64,000 nt of DNA. It comes from Allacma fusca (taxonomy: Eukaryota > Arthropoda > Collembola > Symphypleona > Sminthuridae). The notes below the pieces were generated by a model. It saw only the letters and a list, made by a program, of their open reading frames with translations, searched no databases and was not told the origin of the DNA. Position 1 is the stretch's first letter; every line of letters starts with the position of its first letter. Position numbers and translations under genes: made by a program. Of the stretch, positions 48,388 through 63,400 are shown piece after piece. The stretch covers positions 20,938,539 to 21,002,538 of the forward strand of contig OX359250.1 of NCBI GenBank assembly GCA_947179485.1, read 5' to 3'.

Positions 48388-50135
48388 TTCATCTGAAGTT
48401 TCTCTACCAAAACCCTTTTGTGTTTATAATATTTAAATTCTTAGAGCCGAGCGCTCTTTCGACTCCACATTAGTAAATACGGGAGAGATAGAGAGGGATA
48501 GAGACTTGGGCTGTGAGTGTGAGTGTGATGTTTGTATAGCTCTGACACAAGCTATGCTCACAGTTGTCTATAGACATTACTGTGACATGAAACTAATTGA
48601 CATTGTATGGGGTGGGTTCTCTCAATAATAAAACTAAAAAATTTAGTTATTTCATCTAATGCTCTCGTCCCCGACCATGGATCTACTCATGAGCTTCGTG
48701 TGACTTAACGACGTCTAAATGCCCACGCTCTCGTTATTAACATCATTCCGCCTATTATACCATTAAACTTTAATAAACTTCACATTTAAGATTGCACATC
48801 TTCATCATTAAGGCTTTTTTAAGCTGGCCTTCCTCACGCTCCTATTATGCTCCATTACAGCCTCTCCTATGTACATAGATACATGTACATATGGAGCAAA
48901 AGCATACCCAGTAAAGTTACCTTATGCATTATCCATACGCCAATACATACATAATACATGCTCACATAAAAACATGCACTCCGCATTACAAGCCTACTTT
49001 GCCCATAACTGCATGTACGGAGCATCTGGAAAACACCTCCGTCGAATCATATATAAGCAAACATAAGCACGCATGGAAAACATGCGATCCTGTGAGTGAC
49101 GACGTTAGCACATATGAAAAAAAATATAACGTCAGTTAACAGATATGTAAAAGCACGCAATGTACATTAGCACAAGTGTAAGAACATGCAATGTGCATAA
49201 GTACCCTGATAGTAGTAGGGCTGTGTGAAAACATGTGGAGGGAGTATCTATGTATGTATATGTATGGGTAGAAATGCAAGGAGTCTCCTTATAGTTACTA
49301 CTGTAATAGTAGGAGACATTACAGGGCATAATATGCATACATGAGATTTAACTTATGCTACAGTTCTGGAGCAACTGGGTAATTTTTGCTCCGCCTTAAT
49401 ACACAGCATGGTATTTAGCTGGTAATAAACAGGGACTATGTATATAGATATGTATGGGGTATTTAGTGTGGGAGAAACCCGAGGACACAGGGCCAAATGG
49501 AGCTCAGACATGGAGGCAGAGTGTGAGACTATAGGGCCGAGACAATAATGGATCCCAGTGATGAGAGCACAATGTCAACTTGCATTAGCGATCTTTTAGT
49601 TGGTCTCTAATCTGCAAAGATCAAATATGCTGTCGGTGTAAAACAGTTTGTCAATATCCATTAAGAACACCACTCAGTTGGGCTATCAGCCTGCATACCA
49701 TGGACTCTAAGCTGAATGGCAGTTGCATTATTCTAGTGAATTAGTGGGTGACTCTTGGGCTCCAAAGTACAGCTATAGTCAGTCGGAGCAGTCAGCTCTC
49801 TTTCTCTCTCCTCCATAGAAAGCACTACTTGAATCCTGACAGGAAAGTTGGGAGCGAATGGAAATGCATTAGCAAGTTTTTGGGAGATTTGAACAATAGC
49901 GTACGTAATGTAGTGGATATTGTTACTTGGGATATTAGAGTTGAGACAAACTTTATATTTTTTTGTTTGCACATTATCTCACAGTATAGTCCCTTACATA
50001 ATTACTGGCACGTTTCCTATATATGTGCATCCGAAACCCTTCAAAGTGATCAAGTTTTTAAAACTTTCAACTTGATTCAGTAACTTGTTGGAAAAACTAT
50101 TGAAAAATCAACCATTTTACTTCCCACCCTCTCCT

Positions 50136-50162
<27 letters not shown>
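50136..50162. repeat. (CT)13 microsatellite
   Basis: Uninterrupted CT for about 27 bases. Confidence 0.95.
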
Positions 50163-50174
<12 letters not shown>

Positions 50175-53100
50175 ACTAATAGCATTTTCAACTGAGTATA
50201 TATTGACTTTCCTATCTCGAAAAATTTTTATACTGACTCAGCTTCGGTATGAGCGTGAGTGAGAAGTGTGGGCTTTCAGAGGATGTGCTCATATAGGCAA
50301 GAAATTGATGGTGCAATCAGTTCCTAAATTTTTTAATCCCCTCCAGCCTCACTCTCCTAACTGATTTAGTTAGTGCGAGCCTCCAGCTCGGTACTGTATC
50401 AAGAGAACAACTTGCTGACCTTTGCTGATGAGGGTCGGGGTGAGTGTCCATTCAACTCTGAAATTCAGGATTCATGTCTTCCTAAGCGTGAAACTAACGC
50501 CGGGTGAGCTAATTGAACCGAAAATTAATTTCTAAGACTCGGCCTTTCGCCTCTCTCATACTGCCTGTCTTCATCGTATCCGCCCTTAAACTTTCAGCCA
50601 AGGTCCAGTCACTTTACACAATTTGGTGAACAACGACTGTATCCCAGGTCTTCATTTTCTATCTGTATCTTCTGAGCTACGCTTTCCAATTCCTTTTAGA
50701 ATATAAAATTTGATTTTACAATGCTTACTTATCATTCCTATGTAATTTATTGTGTGGGACCACAGATCCGATACCTTGCATTTCTTCATATAAAACATTC
50801 TGGTATTCAGATAAAACATGCTGCTTGGCCTCAATGTAACTGTATGAATAAAAACATTCCTCTCGGGCTATATATACATATACCTGCAAATGCAATGCAA
50901 AAGGATGTTTAAAATCCCATTTTGTTACTTTGAAACTTAAACAAATTTTCCAGAGATGTCAATTTAAATATCTGCTTCAATAGAGATGGACTGTCAAAAT
51001 TGAAAATTAAAGAATACAGGAATTTATTTTCTATGGATGGGAAAAAATAGGCAAAATAATACAACAGAATCACGTACATATTTGAACAGATTTATACAAT
51101 GTTTTTGAGATGCTTCAGATGTGTCAGAATGAAAACGTTGCATCCGACAAGGTTCCAGAGCTTTGGTAACGTTTCTGCTGCCGCTGATTCCCGTGGGACC
51201 GCACAGATGGGACTAGCCGTATCAACCAGTTGTTTATCATTGGAGGGCTTTACTTGCTCAAACTGACGCTTCCAAATACCAAGCAGACCTGAGCCTTTTA
51301 GTATTGTCTTGGGGAAAGGCAGAATCTTTGCATTGAAAATTATACTGCTTCCCAAAAAACCCTTTTTATTGTCTTTACACAGCCTCCCTTAAACCTAAGT
51401 ATCAAATTAAGCTGTAATAATAATTATTCCACCGTAAATTGTCCAATTATTGGACATTGTGTATCTATATTTAAGCATTTCCTCCTCCGTCACAATGGCA
51501 ATTACAACATTTTGTATGAATGATTTAATGTTGTGATCGGATCAAATATTGATTATGAAATTCTAAAGGTTTTAAGAGTTGACGGAATTGATATGTAAGG
51601 AAATTTTAGTTGTAAGAATTGTTGAAATATTAAAGTGCTTACTCAAAAGGAAGACAAATTAATGCATTTCCATTCAGGTGAGTGTTAGCACTGGGAATAA
51701 AAATGTGTTTGCTAAAACTTGAGGAGCTTTTTAAAAAAAATTTTGAAGTAATTACATTGCAAATATTTCAGAGCGTTGAAGAAATTGGTTTGGGCCTTGG
51801 GTGAGTTAATAGAGGATGAGGAGGTAAAAGGAGGATTTGAGAGTACTTAAAAATGCCCCTGTAATTTATTAAAAGAAGGTGCAGTAAAAAGAAATGAATG
51901 GTAAATTATTAGGTGTGAGTTATTAGGGAGGATGGAGGAGAGGTGGAAAGTTATGGGAGAGAAAAGTTTGAAATGGGTTGAAAAATGAGCTGAAAAATGG
52001 AGAGTTAGGAATGGAATGGAGAGAGTGTGTGTGTGTGGTTAGGATGATGACGGGAACGTGATCAAATGAAATGCTAAAGCCCGTGAAGTACTAGAAGGGT
52101 TTACACTTGACGACATCGATGGACAGAAATTTTAATTAGTTTCACTTGGTCGTGTATTCAAGAGATAGAAAGGGAAGTTTGGCGGAGGAGGAGGAGGAGA
52201 AGACTTGTGAGGAAAAAGAAGTTGATGAAACTGGGCTCACATGAATTTCTTTTCATAGAAAAGTACATATAACATATGATCCGTGGTAGTTGATAGGTCA
52301 TTGAGAGACAAGGGAATAAGAAGAGATAGAGACTCCGTTATTACATTCCTCATGGTTAATTCAAGCGTTGAATGACTGAGAGCCCCAGAGTTTGAGAGTT
52401 TTTGGGCGTTGAGATTTGCTCGCACATTTCCAACATTTGCGTTTGAAATGAGTGGCCTCAAGTAAACCAGTCCGAGTTGGAATTAAATCTTTGAAATTCT
52501 CAACGGTAGGTTTTAATTACATAGGATTTTCGAATATATAGTCAGTGCTACTACTCCACACGGAGAGTCTCCCCCGACTCTCTGTTTGTCTGAACTCTGA
52601 AGGGTTTGGATGTACATAGAAGAGGGAAAAACCCTCAACTTGGAACTCAACAAGTCTTGAAAGAGACCAAGAGGAGAGTGCTATAGTGGTTGGTGGGAGA
52701 TGAGATAGAGAGTTGGAAAAGCCTCAGAGTAAAAGTTGCGGAAATCCTTTTGAGACACTGCTGAAGCGGCTCTTAATTTCTCATTTGGATTTTAGGGCTT
52801 AATTTCATACGCCCCACACACGATTACGTTGTTTGCGCCAACATATTATATTCTACTAGTTTACATCCTCCACTTGTCTCTGTAGACTCGTACCTTCTCC
52901 TCCTCTCCACACTTGAATCATCATCATGCATACCTCATCCCTCCCAAGCTCAAATGAAATCCCACGACAGCCCCACCAACATTTTCTAAGCAATAAAAGA
53001 GAGCTCCTGGAGAATATAATTACAAATTCCTACATTTACAGTACAGCTTATAACTCAAAAACACTATGAACAAGTATTTTCAACATTCCCCAACTTAGCA

Positions 53101-54874
53101 CATGCTACGGAGGCTCCCCAGCCTTCCACTCTGACTCTACATATTCTAGAAATATGTCTAGTATCTATCTGGGACCTCAAACGCATCCCTCATGTCCAGC
53201 ATTTTCTAAGGCCCTGGTCTGGTCTCAGTTCAAAGGAATTATCCAACCTTTCTTCACTTCATTAAACTTAACCCACTCAAAGGTTCACTTCTATCTGTTA
53301 CCATTGCAATTCCCAGCCTCTTGTACCCACACCAAGAGTCTCCTCCTCGTAACTTATGATTCTTCAAGATTAGTAACTTCCCTATATGCTTTCGACCTGG
53401 CACGGTGTAACGAACTGACGTAATGATACTCATGTTCTAATTCGATAGACACTAATACTATACATTATCTTCGGGGCCCAGCCTTCTAACTAATGTACAT
53501 ACAAGAGCTAATGTGAACCCAGCAGAATAGCCTCGATCTACTAATTTGCATTAAAGCTCACATCGCTCCCATGATTTGTTGCAACACTTGACATGCTCGT
53601 GCCACCAAACCAATAAATTCCAACTTTTCTGCAGGTATCCCCAACCTCCCAATAATGGCTTCTTCTCATTTTTCCCAACGGTTTTCATACCTTCTATGGA
53701 TGGCTCAAGTCTTCTTAAGAGACCTGTAGGAAAATATCTCTCCAAAGTAGATATATAACAAAGACCTTTTTTTTTAATACCAGACAGCCCTCTGAGAACT
53801 CCCTAACATGAGAGATTTCTGCTATTTTATTTTTAATTGAAAAAGATAATATTAGCGTGCATATGTTCCATTCAAAATAAATTGTACGAGGTAGACATTT
53901 CCAAACAGAGTTTACAGGGGCTCTGAAAAACCAGCTCAGGAGTAAATTATTATACAGTACGTTAGCTGGCAATGAGTAGATCTTCCGGTAGTTCCCTTTT
54001 ATTTCGACAGACGGACAATTAGAATGGTTTTGAGTGGGGAAGGGAAGGCGAGAGTTTAGCTATATTCAAGTTAGTATTCAATGGAGACGGTCATTAGCAA
54101 AAGGCTAGGAAGTGAGGATTAAGGGCAAGGTAAAATCCCAACTCGAACTTGAAATAGACTCATATCCATGGAGATGAGTTCTAATTAAAAGGGATGAAGA
54201 AAGACGATCCTGGAACAAATGGCTGGACACAATGTGAGGGAGTATTTCCCGAATATTTTCCCAACTTGAAAAGTATCAGCTCATTTCAGGAGATGCAATA
54301 AGTTCCATGGAAATGAGAAGTTCGGAGGATTTCGGGATGGCACACTCCAACATTGGAGGATATGGAGGTCCCCGAAAAAAAAATTTCGTTTTCATTTCCA
54401 TTTGATCAAGTGCAGGGAATATAGTTGGAATCATTGGAGAGAGTGGAGGCAGGACACGTACGAAAGGCACGGGAGACTGAGGATGATGGGGGAGTGGAAG
54501 TTAATGTGAAAGTACAAATGTGTTGTGAAGCTGGAGATAAATCCTTTGGCTGAACAAAATCCACATTTGTATGTATTTAGGAGGCTGAGGAATAAAGATT
54601 TTGTGAGTCAAGAGGCAAAGACTAATTAGATTTTATAGAAGACTTGTGTCTATTTCCTGAATTTCGTTTCCTGCTTTTAATGAAACACTCTTCGTAATCA
54701 ACTTTGTTTCACACTCGGCATAATGACTGTAATATTGCAGAGAAATATATCCTGATTCATGACATTAATTATCATCGGGCAACGGAGTAGAAAGAAAATA
54801 ATTACACCAAAAATGATACTACCACCAACTTCCAGCCTATGACTCTTCTCAGGCTGTCCTCACTCCACTCACAG

Positions 54875-54875
<1 letters not shown>

Positions 54876-54910
<35 letters not shown>
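54876..54910. repeat. (CT)17 microsatellite followed by a short CA run
   Basis: Uninterrupted CT, then ACTCACACACACATACACA-type sequence. Confidence 0.95.
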
Positions 54911-54914
<4 letters not shown>

Positions 54915-57378
54915 ACACACACATACACATACTCACGGCAACCTTTATGAGACAATCCAATATGTTTATTAAGTAGCAAGACTCACTCCCAATAGTGGAC
55001 CTTAATAAAGTCTCTTGCCAATTGCAATCCTCCAGCTTTGTTTTAGCGTGTGCCGTACATGCCCTCCATTTACTACTACTAATGTCCCTCGGATACTAGA
55101 AACTACTCAACTCTCTCTCTCTCTATGTAACTATATACAGACTAGTCCTCCCATGGTATGTAATTATACTGGAATTTGGCTTGTACGTAATTATACACAA
55201 ATTTCGTTTGTATGCAATCATACGAGAGTTTCGTCTGGGTGTAATAATTATAGCCGAATTTCGATTGTGCATAGGGGCAGATAGATGCCCGACTCTGGTG
55301 TGAACACTACTATCTGTATCTATGTATGTATATGCCCGACTAGACAATGTATGTACTTCCCGGTCGACAAGATCCACCAAAGTTCACACTCAAAACAGAT
55401 CTCTCCGTGAACTCGAAATGACTTGTATACCCAAGGTTCATTAATCGACTCCATCTCTTCAACTCTTATAAGCTTACATGGATTGCATGCAAATTACCAC
55501 CACGATTAACGGGGAATCAGCTCAAGCCTTCCAGCTCTCTCATGAGTGGAGGTACCATCCTATGAATACTTGTGTGTGCCTTTTCTGTTCAAAACCCAAC
55601 TTGATGCTCTTGCCAGCCCCATGTATAGATATATAACTATCACACTATCCCTAGCGTATAGGTATACGGGAAGGGTTGGCTTTGAAACCACCTTGGCTCC
55701 GAACAGACCCATGTATAGATACATACAGCCCGGGCCGTATCAATGCTATTATCCAACACACGTCCGATGTATTCATTGTATCCGCATACAAACTTCAGAT
55801 GAATAACCAACGCGGAGGAATTAAATGGAAATGTTTCACATCCCAACTCAACACTTCATTAAAACAGCCTCGCGAAGATTATGAATGGAAATTAAAGCAC
55901 GACTAAAATCTCCTTCAAAATACATCAAGGCAGGGCTTTATGGAGGAAACATTCTCATAATCCTGAAGATATAAGGGAGGCCGTTGGTATCCAGAACTTA
56001 TAAAAATATCAAGTCCACATGCTCTCTCTCTCTCTTCCTGTCGGTTTCTCAGAAATCACTACCGTCACTGGGGGAGAGGATGAGCGGAAGATAAAAAACA
56101 AACGTGGAACATTCATCCTCAGTATCAGCCAGAGTCATTACCCCGACAATAAGTACAGCACATTGGGAAGAGAATTGACATCAAAAGGTAAAAGGTGGGT
56201 GTATCGTGTGCAATAAAAAATTTTCTCATGCAGAGAGCCTAAACCCTATCAAAAAAAAATATCCAGAAACAGTAGTAACAACCTTTGGATATCGAAAGTT
56301 TCTATCTCTTCGGAATGGCTAATGTGTTAGGGAGCTATAGGTATGAGTATGTGAACTTGAACTGAGAGTACAGAGCATTATTTTATGTATCAATAGTGTC
56401 GCTCCTCAAAAAAAAAATAACAATCCTTATTACAAAAAGGGTAACAAATTCTAAGCTGACGACAAGGGTGAACTAACGGATTGATCAACAGACAGGAATA
56501 CGTAACCGAATCTGATAGAGCCTAGGTGCACCTTTTTCGCAAGCGTACTATATATATTGCTGAACACTGACAACATTTCTGAGAAAAATCTGGAGCAATC
56601 GCATCTTTTTTCCATACAGGATGCAACATGTCAGCTCAAAAATACTTATCGTGGAGACCTGTGACATGTATTTGTAACGTGTTCTCACACGCATTTTTAT
56701 AGTTACTCTCCCAGCTCTGCGTCAATTTTTGAGGAGTAGATTTCTATTAAATTACTCCCATCCCTTATCTTCAAGAATATTAAAGCTCCATCGGGCCCAA
56801 TCAAATTCTCCTGGAGCTGTTTTGGTTTAGCATGATCATCCTGAACTACAATCCTCCTCCATGATACATGTATACGATGGATTACAATCTCCCTCAGAAA
56901 ATTGATAGTTCAGATGTTGTAGTTGAGTTGCACAAGTCTGTCACTGTATCATTTAAATGATCATGTACGATTTCCTTTTGTTGGGGTTTCTTTACGTTTG
57001 ATTTTAGCTCTCTGTCTGTAAATAGTAAGATTATAGAGAAGTAAAAGTGGAGTAGTAAATTTCATAGGAAGCGTGTTAGCATTGAATGAAAGGAGGAATC
57101 AGGGAGATGTTGTCAATATTGAGTTTGTACCTTGACTACAAAAAAAACATTCTAGGAGATTAAATTGGCGGCGGTTTGAATAGAACTAAAAACCAAATCT
57201 ATGCAAGGAGTAAACATTTTAGCTATAATAGAACAATGTGGATCTATGGATTTGGATTGAAAAAAATCAATTTAAATCGACAACGGTCGCTTTCTATAAT
57301 TTAAATAGTGACCGAATCAAATAAAATATTTACACAGGTAAGTAAATCAGGGGAGACGAGGAAGAGAAAAGTATTTGT

Positions 57379-57382
<4 letters not shown>

Positions 57383-57418
<36 letters not shown>
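57383..57418. repeat. (AG)18 microsatellite
   Basis: Uninterrupted AG for 36 bases. Confidence 0.97.
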
Positions 57419-57420
<2 letters not shown>

Positions 57421-60389
57421 GAGTGAGCAGCGTACCTGATGAAAAATAAACTTTTTTTTTTACTTTCTCACAGAGTTTCCAAATGGAAAAGTAAAATAGA
57501 GTTGATTCAAATTTTGGCTTTGGAAGATGTAACTGTTGCTAGAAGTGGAGGGAAATGGTTAGAGCGAAGAGATTTTTTTTTACGGAGGACTCACGTCTAT
57601 GCAAAATATATGTACATAGCTTATACACATGGACGCTTTAATGGCTGCATCTGAATAAACAGGAATACAGGGTTGGTGTGGTGTGTACGTATGTACATCC
57701 TTGTGGAAGGGAGGAGGAGGAAGAAGGACGACGAAAATGGAAATGTGTAATAGACGAGTGAGAAATTCGAACAAATTCATTCAATCTCCTTTATACTGTC
57801 CATTGAAAGCCTCAGCTCGACCATTCCTCAGAACCTGTCCCTAACCAAATCGAATTTGAAATTACTTTTAATTCTCCTGAGAATCGGTTTTTCGGGCTTG
57901 CAAATGTCTACCTACAACTTGCTGTCAGTCTACAACAAGCTATCTATCTGCTCAACTATGGGAATCAAGGTAAGTGCGGAGAGGAAGCATGAGTTCCGAA
58001 ACTCTCCTTTCACCCGTTTGTATGCACAATATATTAAACACTTGTCTGCATAAATAGCTACATGTGTACATATTTCCACCAGCCCACAGCAACTTCTTGG
58101 TTCAATGCGGATTTAAAGAATTCAATCTTCAGGGCTAAATTTACTTCCATCAAATTAAATTATTCTTCCAATGTAGTCCGTCAAAAAACTAGGCACATAT
58201 TTTTAGTCCAGACTAAACAGAAACTTTTAAATTATCTCAACTTGCCCCTACTCCCCCTTCCCAGCTAACTCCATATATTCCAGGTATCGTGGAGTGCTCA
58301 AGTGTTTTCCTACTAATTGCAAAATGTAACAGCCACTACTTACTGTACGCTAAAAGGGTGTCTTCCCAACCCTCTCACGAGACTTGTTGGGATAGATTTC
58401 GAAGGACAAGTGCGTCTAGAATCATACGTTTGCTATTTTCGCAGATACTTCCCTTCCTATCAACCACTACTTCAGGGGTGATAGCCTTGTTCCGCTACGT
58501 ACTGTGCCAGAAAAGCAAAATAGTTTTAGTAATCAAAATGACGGGAAAAATTTGTTAACTTTATTAAACTCAAAGTGGTGTTGAACTCACATTCAAATTA
58601 ATAATGATGATTTCCCCCTGACAATTTCGCAAAGTACCTTACATCAGTAATATGATGTATTGAATAATAACCAAAGAATTCGTAATTTAGTCTAGCTATC
58701 AAATATTACTCTACACTAATCACAAATACCAACACCAGGAACAGAATTTTTCCCTTGAAAATTAATCTTAGCACACTCTTATGACTAAACTTAACAAAGT
58801 TTATAATTTAATATCTACAAATTATTTTCTTATTACATCTTATAGCTACAAGGTTCATTTTAAGGTTCAGATCATTAATTAACCAATTGCTGTGTGATAC
58901 TTGCTAATTTAGCAATCTACTAAATTACAGTTAAAGTCTGAACTCGTTAAGCACTACACTGAATGTAACTTGAAGGTTGGAAGTACTAAGGCCAGACTAT
59001 AGCCTTTAGAGTAATAAGGTCTGTAATAAATTATTATTTTATTTATTATTTAATTTAACCAACTTAACATGTTTAAGAGTTAGAGTTCAGAACAACAAAA
59101 ACGTATTACAATACGAAAGTGCTCAGTTGAAAGCCCATTAAATATAATTACTATAAAGTTACCGTTCAGTAATTCAATACTGTGGTTAATTTAATTTACG
59201 ATTAAGTATGTGTACTCAGTCAGTAATGTATACGCTTTTGCTCAAGTTTCTTCATTGTCCTTCGTTCCGGTGGTGGTCGAATAAATAATGACAATTCATC
59301 AAGCAAGAGTAAGCAACTTCATAAATTGTAAAATTAGCTGACTTTATTGATATTTATTATTTTGAGACTGGCATACACCAAAAATTATCTCCATTAGTGA
59401 ACAATAGATACTCGAATCCGCAAATAAATCCAGAAATTCCAACTTTCCACCGATGGACACATTTATCCCCGTAGATATAAAATAGTGGTTCCAGGTTCGG
59501 GAATAAAATAAATTCCAGTTCCGGACTTGGTCATCATAGTATAATCATCCGGTCATTAGTAATATTGTTATCCGGGTTCACATTGCATAGAAATTATTCC
59601 ATAGGAAAAGGTTCCAATTGAGCCCCCAGGTCCAGAGAATTTGAAAAGATCTCCAGGTAAACTCATACAGGAATGAGAATGATTTTTGAGGTGAATTCCC
59701 CAGGATTGAAAGAAGTATTGAATTTTTGAATGGGAAACTTAATTGTTAGTTATTACTCCCACAAATGAAATAAGGAATCAAGTTAATCCCGGATGTTCCC
59801 TAAAGAGTCAGATTAATTCATTGATAATGACCGTAGCTGGGTATAAATTTGAATGGAGCCACGGGCTCCCCGATGCAGGACATTTCCGTGGATTTGGCTA
59901 GCAATGGTCTGTCAATGGAGGGAAGGGAACTGGGGAACGTCCTGTCTTGGGAATGGTAACAGGATTTACATACAGACAATTTTCCATAAAGGGGATCCTT
60001 CACAGAAGAAAAGGGACATCATGGAATTAATTACATGGTTCCGATCATTACTAACATTTCATGTAAATAGTACAAGGGGGAAGATTCATTTGGGTGACTC
60101 TGTAATGAAAGATCCAGCTTGTTAGACAAGCTCGATTATCCTTTTCTTTCTGGGCTAATCGTCCATTAAAAGTTTACACTCAAGAGCGGAGATATTGTGA
60201 GGAGATGATCTGACGGAGAGTTGGTTCTCTGAACAGTCTTTTCCTCCTTTCCTTCCTTCTAATGTCTCATTAAGCACACATCAATGCGTCTCGTCTATTC
60301 AACATTTTGCAGGTACCATCTACCCCCTGCGGAGCCCCTGTACGCAAATACAGGGATCCAATCATACATATTCATTTTTATCACTGCTC

Positions 60390-60393
<4 letters not shown>

Positions 60394-60423
<30 letters not shown>
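60394..60423. repeat. (TC)15 microsatellite
   Basis: Uninterrupted TC for 30 bases. Confidence 0.96.
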
Positions 60424-60426
<3 letters not shown>

Positions 60427-61263
60427 GCCCTGCTACACTTACATTACCTCATACAATACCGCTGACATTCCTATACGAACAGTATGTTCTACACTGGCAG
60501 GTGTCTATTTCCTCTGGGTTCCTCCGCATTAGTTACATCATATGTACGTCCACATACGTAATAATTATACTCAACTTCATATAGTAGCTACATCCCCAGC
60601 CATGTTCACATGTCCACGGAATCTATACAGGAATGAGCTTAAAGGTTCATTTCCCATATGTACTCTCCTATGAGGAGATAATATGAAGTGTGCAACGTGT
60701 GGATTTGCATTTATATGCTGTATAGTATTTTGCTCCGACTCTGCATCTCCTCCTAGTGAACATGAGAGGATGTAATTATATGAGCTATGTATGTATACTT
60801 ATTTGTGGAGCCGTGGTGGATGACGCTGGGGCTGTGGAGGACTGCATATGTAAACAAATGGACGAGGTAGTGTGTCGTGGGTTGAAGTCTGGCAATAAAG
60901 ACTAGAATTTACAACTATGACATGTAGTCATATTGTATTCCTTTGAATAATATACGCTCACAATTTCCCTTGTAATAATTCCTTGACGAGTGTGTGTGTC
61001 TATGTGTGTACGCATCCACTGACTTTTCCTGTCTTCTTTCTAATTAATACTGATTGCTATTCATTCAAAATCCTATTCAGGTGTAATTGGCTGAAAAACT
61101 AACAATTTATGGGATGATGCGAAAATTCAAACAGCGTTCACGATATACAATGACATTAGCTTACAATAATCTTCCATACATTTTTCACCAGCCCTCTCTC
61201 CATATGCCCTCTCCCAATGCACTAAATACTCAAATGGTAGGACTTCAAACATTTCCTCCCAAC

Positions 61264-61298
61264 CTCTCTCTCTCTCTCTCTCACTGACTCTCTCTCTA
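61264..61298. repeat. (CT)n microsatellite, interrupted
   Basis: Two CT runs separated by an ACTGA step. Confidence 0.93.
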
Positions 61299-62790
61299 TA
61301 TATCGTACATACTTCTTCGATACTTCTCCATCATCCGGGATGAAAAATGAACCAATGCTTAGCTGGGAATTGCTAAAGCTGTACCTTGTACATATTACCC
61401 GTAAGTTATGCACAATAAAAAGCAAAGACGAGAAAAACTTTTCACTTGGGCTCATATTTAGTAATTAATTATATTACAATTGAGCAGGTATTTCCAATAT
61501 TGCTATCTCTAAAGACAAATGATTCCCATTATCCAGGTGAATTGTGAGGCTCGTGTGGTTCTTTATATAATTATATCTCTGACCACAAACAAGAGCCATG
61601 TCCCAACTTTTCCTTCAATGTATGGCGCGAGGGAGCTTGATAGGAAACAAGAGCTGTAGAAATGGAATCCAACATTGAAAAATTCTTAAGAAAAAGAACC
61701 AGTTTTATGAATTCTTTAATAATATTATTAATACGTAAGTAACAACAAACACTTGGGACTCTCGAGGGATTTTTAGCCGCAGACAATGGTACTTTAGGAA
61801 ATTAGCATAAATGACGACTCTTGGAGGACAACTTGGTAGGCAGGGAGATGACCTGAGCTTCTTATCTTATGCTTAATACCCAATACTTACAAGTCTTCTG
61901 GTCTGTAAAAATATCTCTCCATCAAGTCAACAGTCCCATCAACTACTCTCATTAAAATACTTTCCCTCCATTTCCTTCTCATTCTTCAAGCCGGACCTCT
62001 GCAATATTTTATGCCCACAACTTGATTACACTAATTTCCTCTCTTAATTCAATGGACGACGAAGTATTGAGACAATCAGGAATTTCGCATCTGCAAATAT
62101 TAACATTCTTTCCCCCCCCCACCCTCCTACCATCCTCCGATCCCTTATTTTTATTACCTATTAATCCCACAGTGACATCCATCATACAGCTAATTAGCAG
62201 TGGCCAAGTAGAATTTTATTTAACTTGTTTCGAGACTGTTTTTTCCCCCAAAGTTTGGCATGTTGTCTTCAGAAACATTCTTTTCCCAAGGTTAAAAAAA
62301 TCATTCAATTGTGGCATGCTTCAGCCTCACAGTTGAAGATTTCTCCTGGACGTAGAGGTATCTACATAATATGTAATGGTGTGTTTGTAAGTTGAGCATT
62401 AATAAAATAAAATTGGACTCTACAGGACCAGGTAATGAGGTTAAATACTGTGAGAAAATGCAAGGCTGTTCTGGAACTAATAAGTCCTGCGACGCTGGAG
62501 TCGCATTGGACTGATTGTGAGAGACAGAAAAGGAAGAAGACTGTGAGTGAGACTTGATGGAACTCTGAGAAAATGAACATGGATGATTCGGAATTCATAA
62601 TTGAAGGATAGAGCGCGGTGAGAGACTAATAAAAATTCTCTGAAACCGGCATGACACTCCACTTGGATTATTATTTATTCGGAAAAAATTCAATCTATAT
62701 ACACACACTACAAGGGAGACTTGACTAAGTGCATTTCATAGGCTTTAACTTGAATGTGTTCCATACATACATACATACATATGAGCTGCA

Positions 62791-62862
62791 GTGTGTTTGT
62801 ATGTGTGTGTGTATGTGTGTGTGTGCACATGTGAGTAAAGTATGTATGTGTGTGTGTGAGTG
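62791..62862. repeat. Interrupted (TG)n array
   Basis: TG-rich DNA with GTATG and GCACATG interruptions, preceded by a CATA tetranucleotide run. Confidence 0.92.
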
Positions 62863-63374
62863 TATCACGTATGCACGCCTTGTTTTCTTGATTGTATCCA
62901 AGCGTTATACTAATATGTGTGAATTGTCATATGTAAGGTAACGTATGATGTATGAATCCCCTTAGACAGGGAAAAGGTACTCATATATTTATATGCTAAT
63001 ATGCTTGTGCTGATTTGGTTTCCACAATCTCTCCGTGTGCCTGCCTCAGCAGAATAATTTACGAATGGAGATAGAATGTAAAACTAAAATAAAATTAATA
63101 AGCTCGAGTGTAAATGAAGTATTTCGAACCATATGGTAAGATACTTACAGCTGGGGATGTTAAACGATTTTTTTGATCACAGTTGAATATTGGTGGATAA
63201 CCGCGGAATATCTGTCAGACTAGATAATAGGCTCGAGGTATCGGTTACCAAGTTAAAATCGGAGACGCCTAAAGACGGCAGGGGCCTAATGAGATTGCAG
63301 CTATATTATGCTCGTAAAAGATGAGTCAAGTCATGTGAGCAGTGGAGTCCTATATGCTCACCTTCGTCAATGCT

Positions 63375-63400
63375 ACACACACACACACACACACACACAC
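63375..63400. repeat. (CA)13 microsatellite
   Basis: Uninterrupted CA; a second short run lies at 63522-63536. Confidence 0.96.

Larger units (their letters stand above)
41420..51090. other. Gene-free region with microsatellites and one TATA-box candidate
   Basis: No gene is supported. Arrays lie at 42692, 43219, 43571, 44427, 44847, 46412, 47961, 48354 and 50136. The part 44560-45080 is GC-richer, but its open frames on both strands have no recognisable domain, and one runs into a CT array. A consensus TATA box at 46731 precedes a 46-codon frame. From 46960 to 47940 the DNA is AT-rich, unique and featureless. A short palindrome and hairpin lie at 49278-49317. Confidence 0.6.

Noticed and set aside
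57856-58558. Three successive plus-strand frames, one with a WFNADLK word resembling the linker of some non-LTR retrotransposons
   Set aside because: No reverse transcriptase or endonuclease motif follows and the strand is simply pyrimidine-rich; the resemblance is a short word only.
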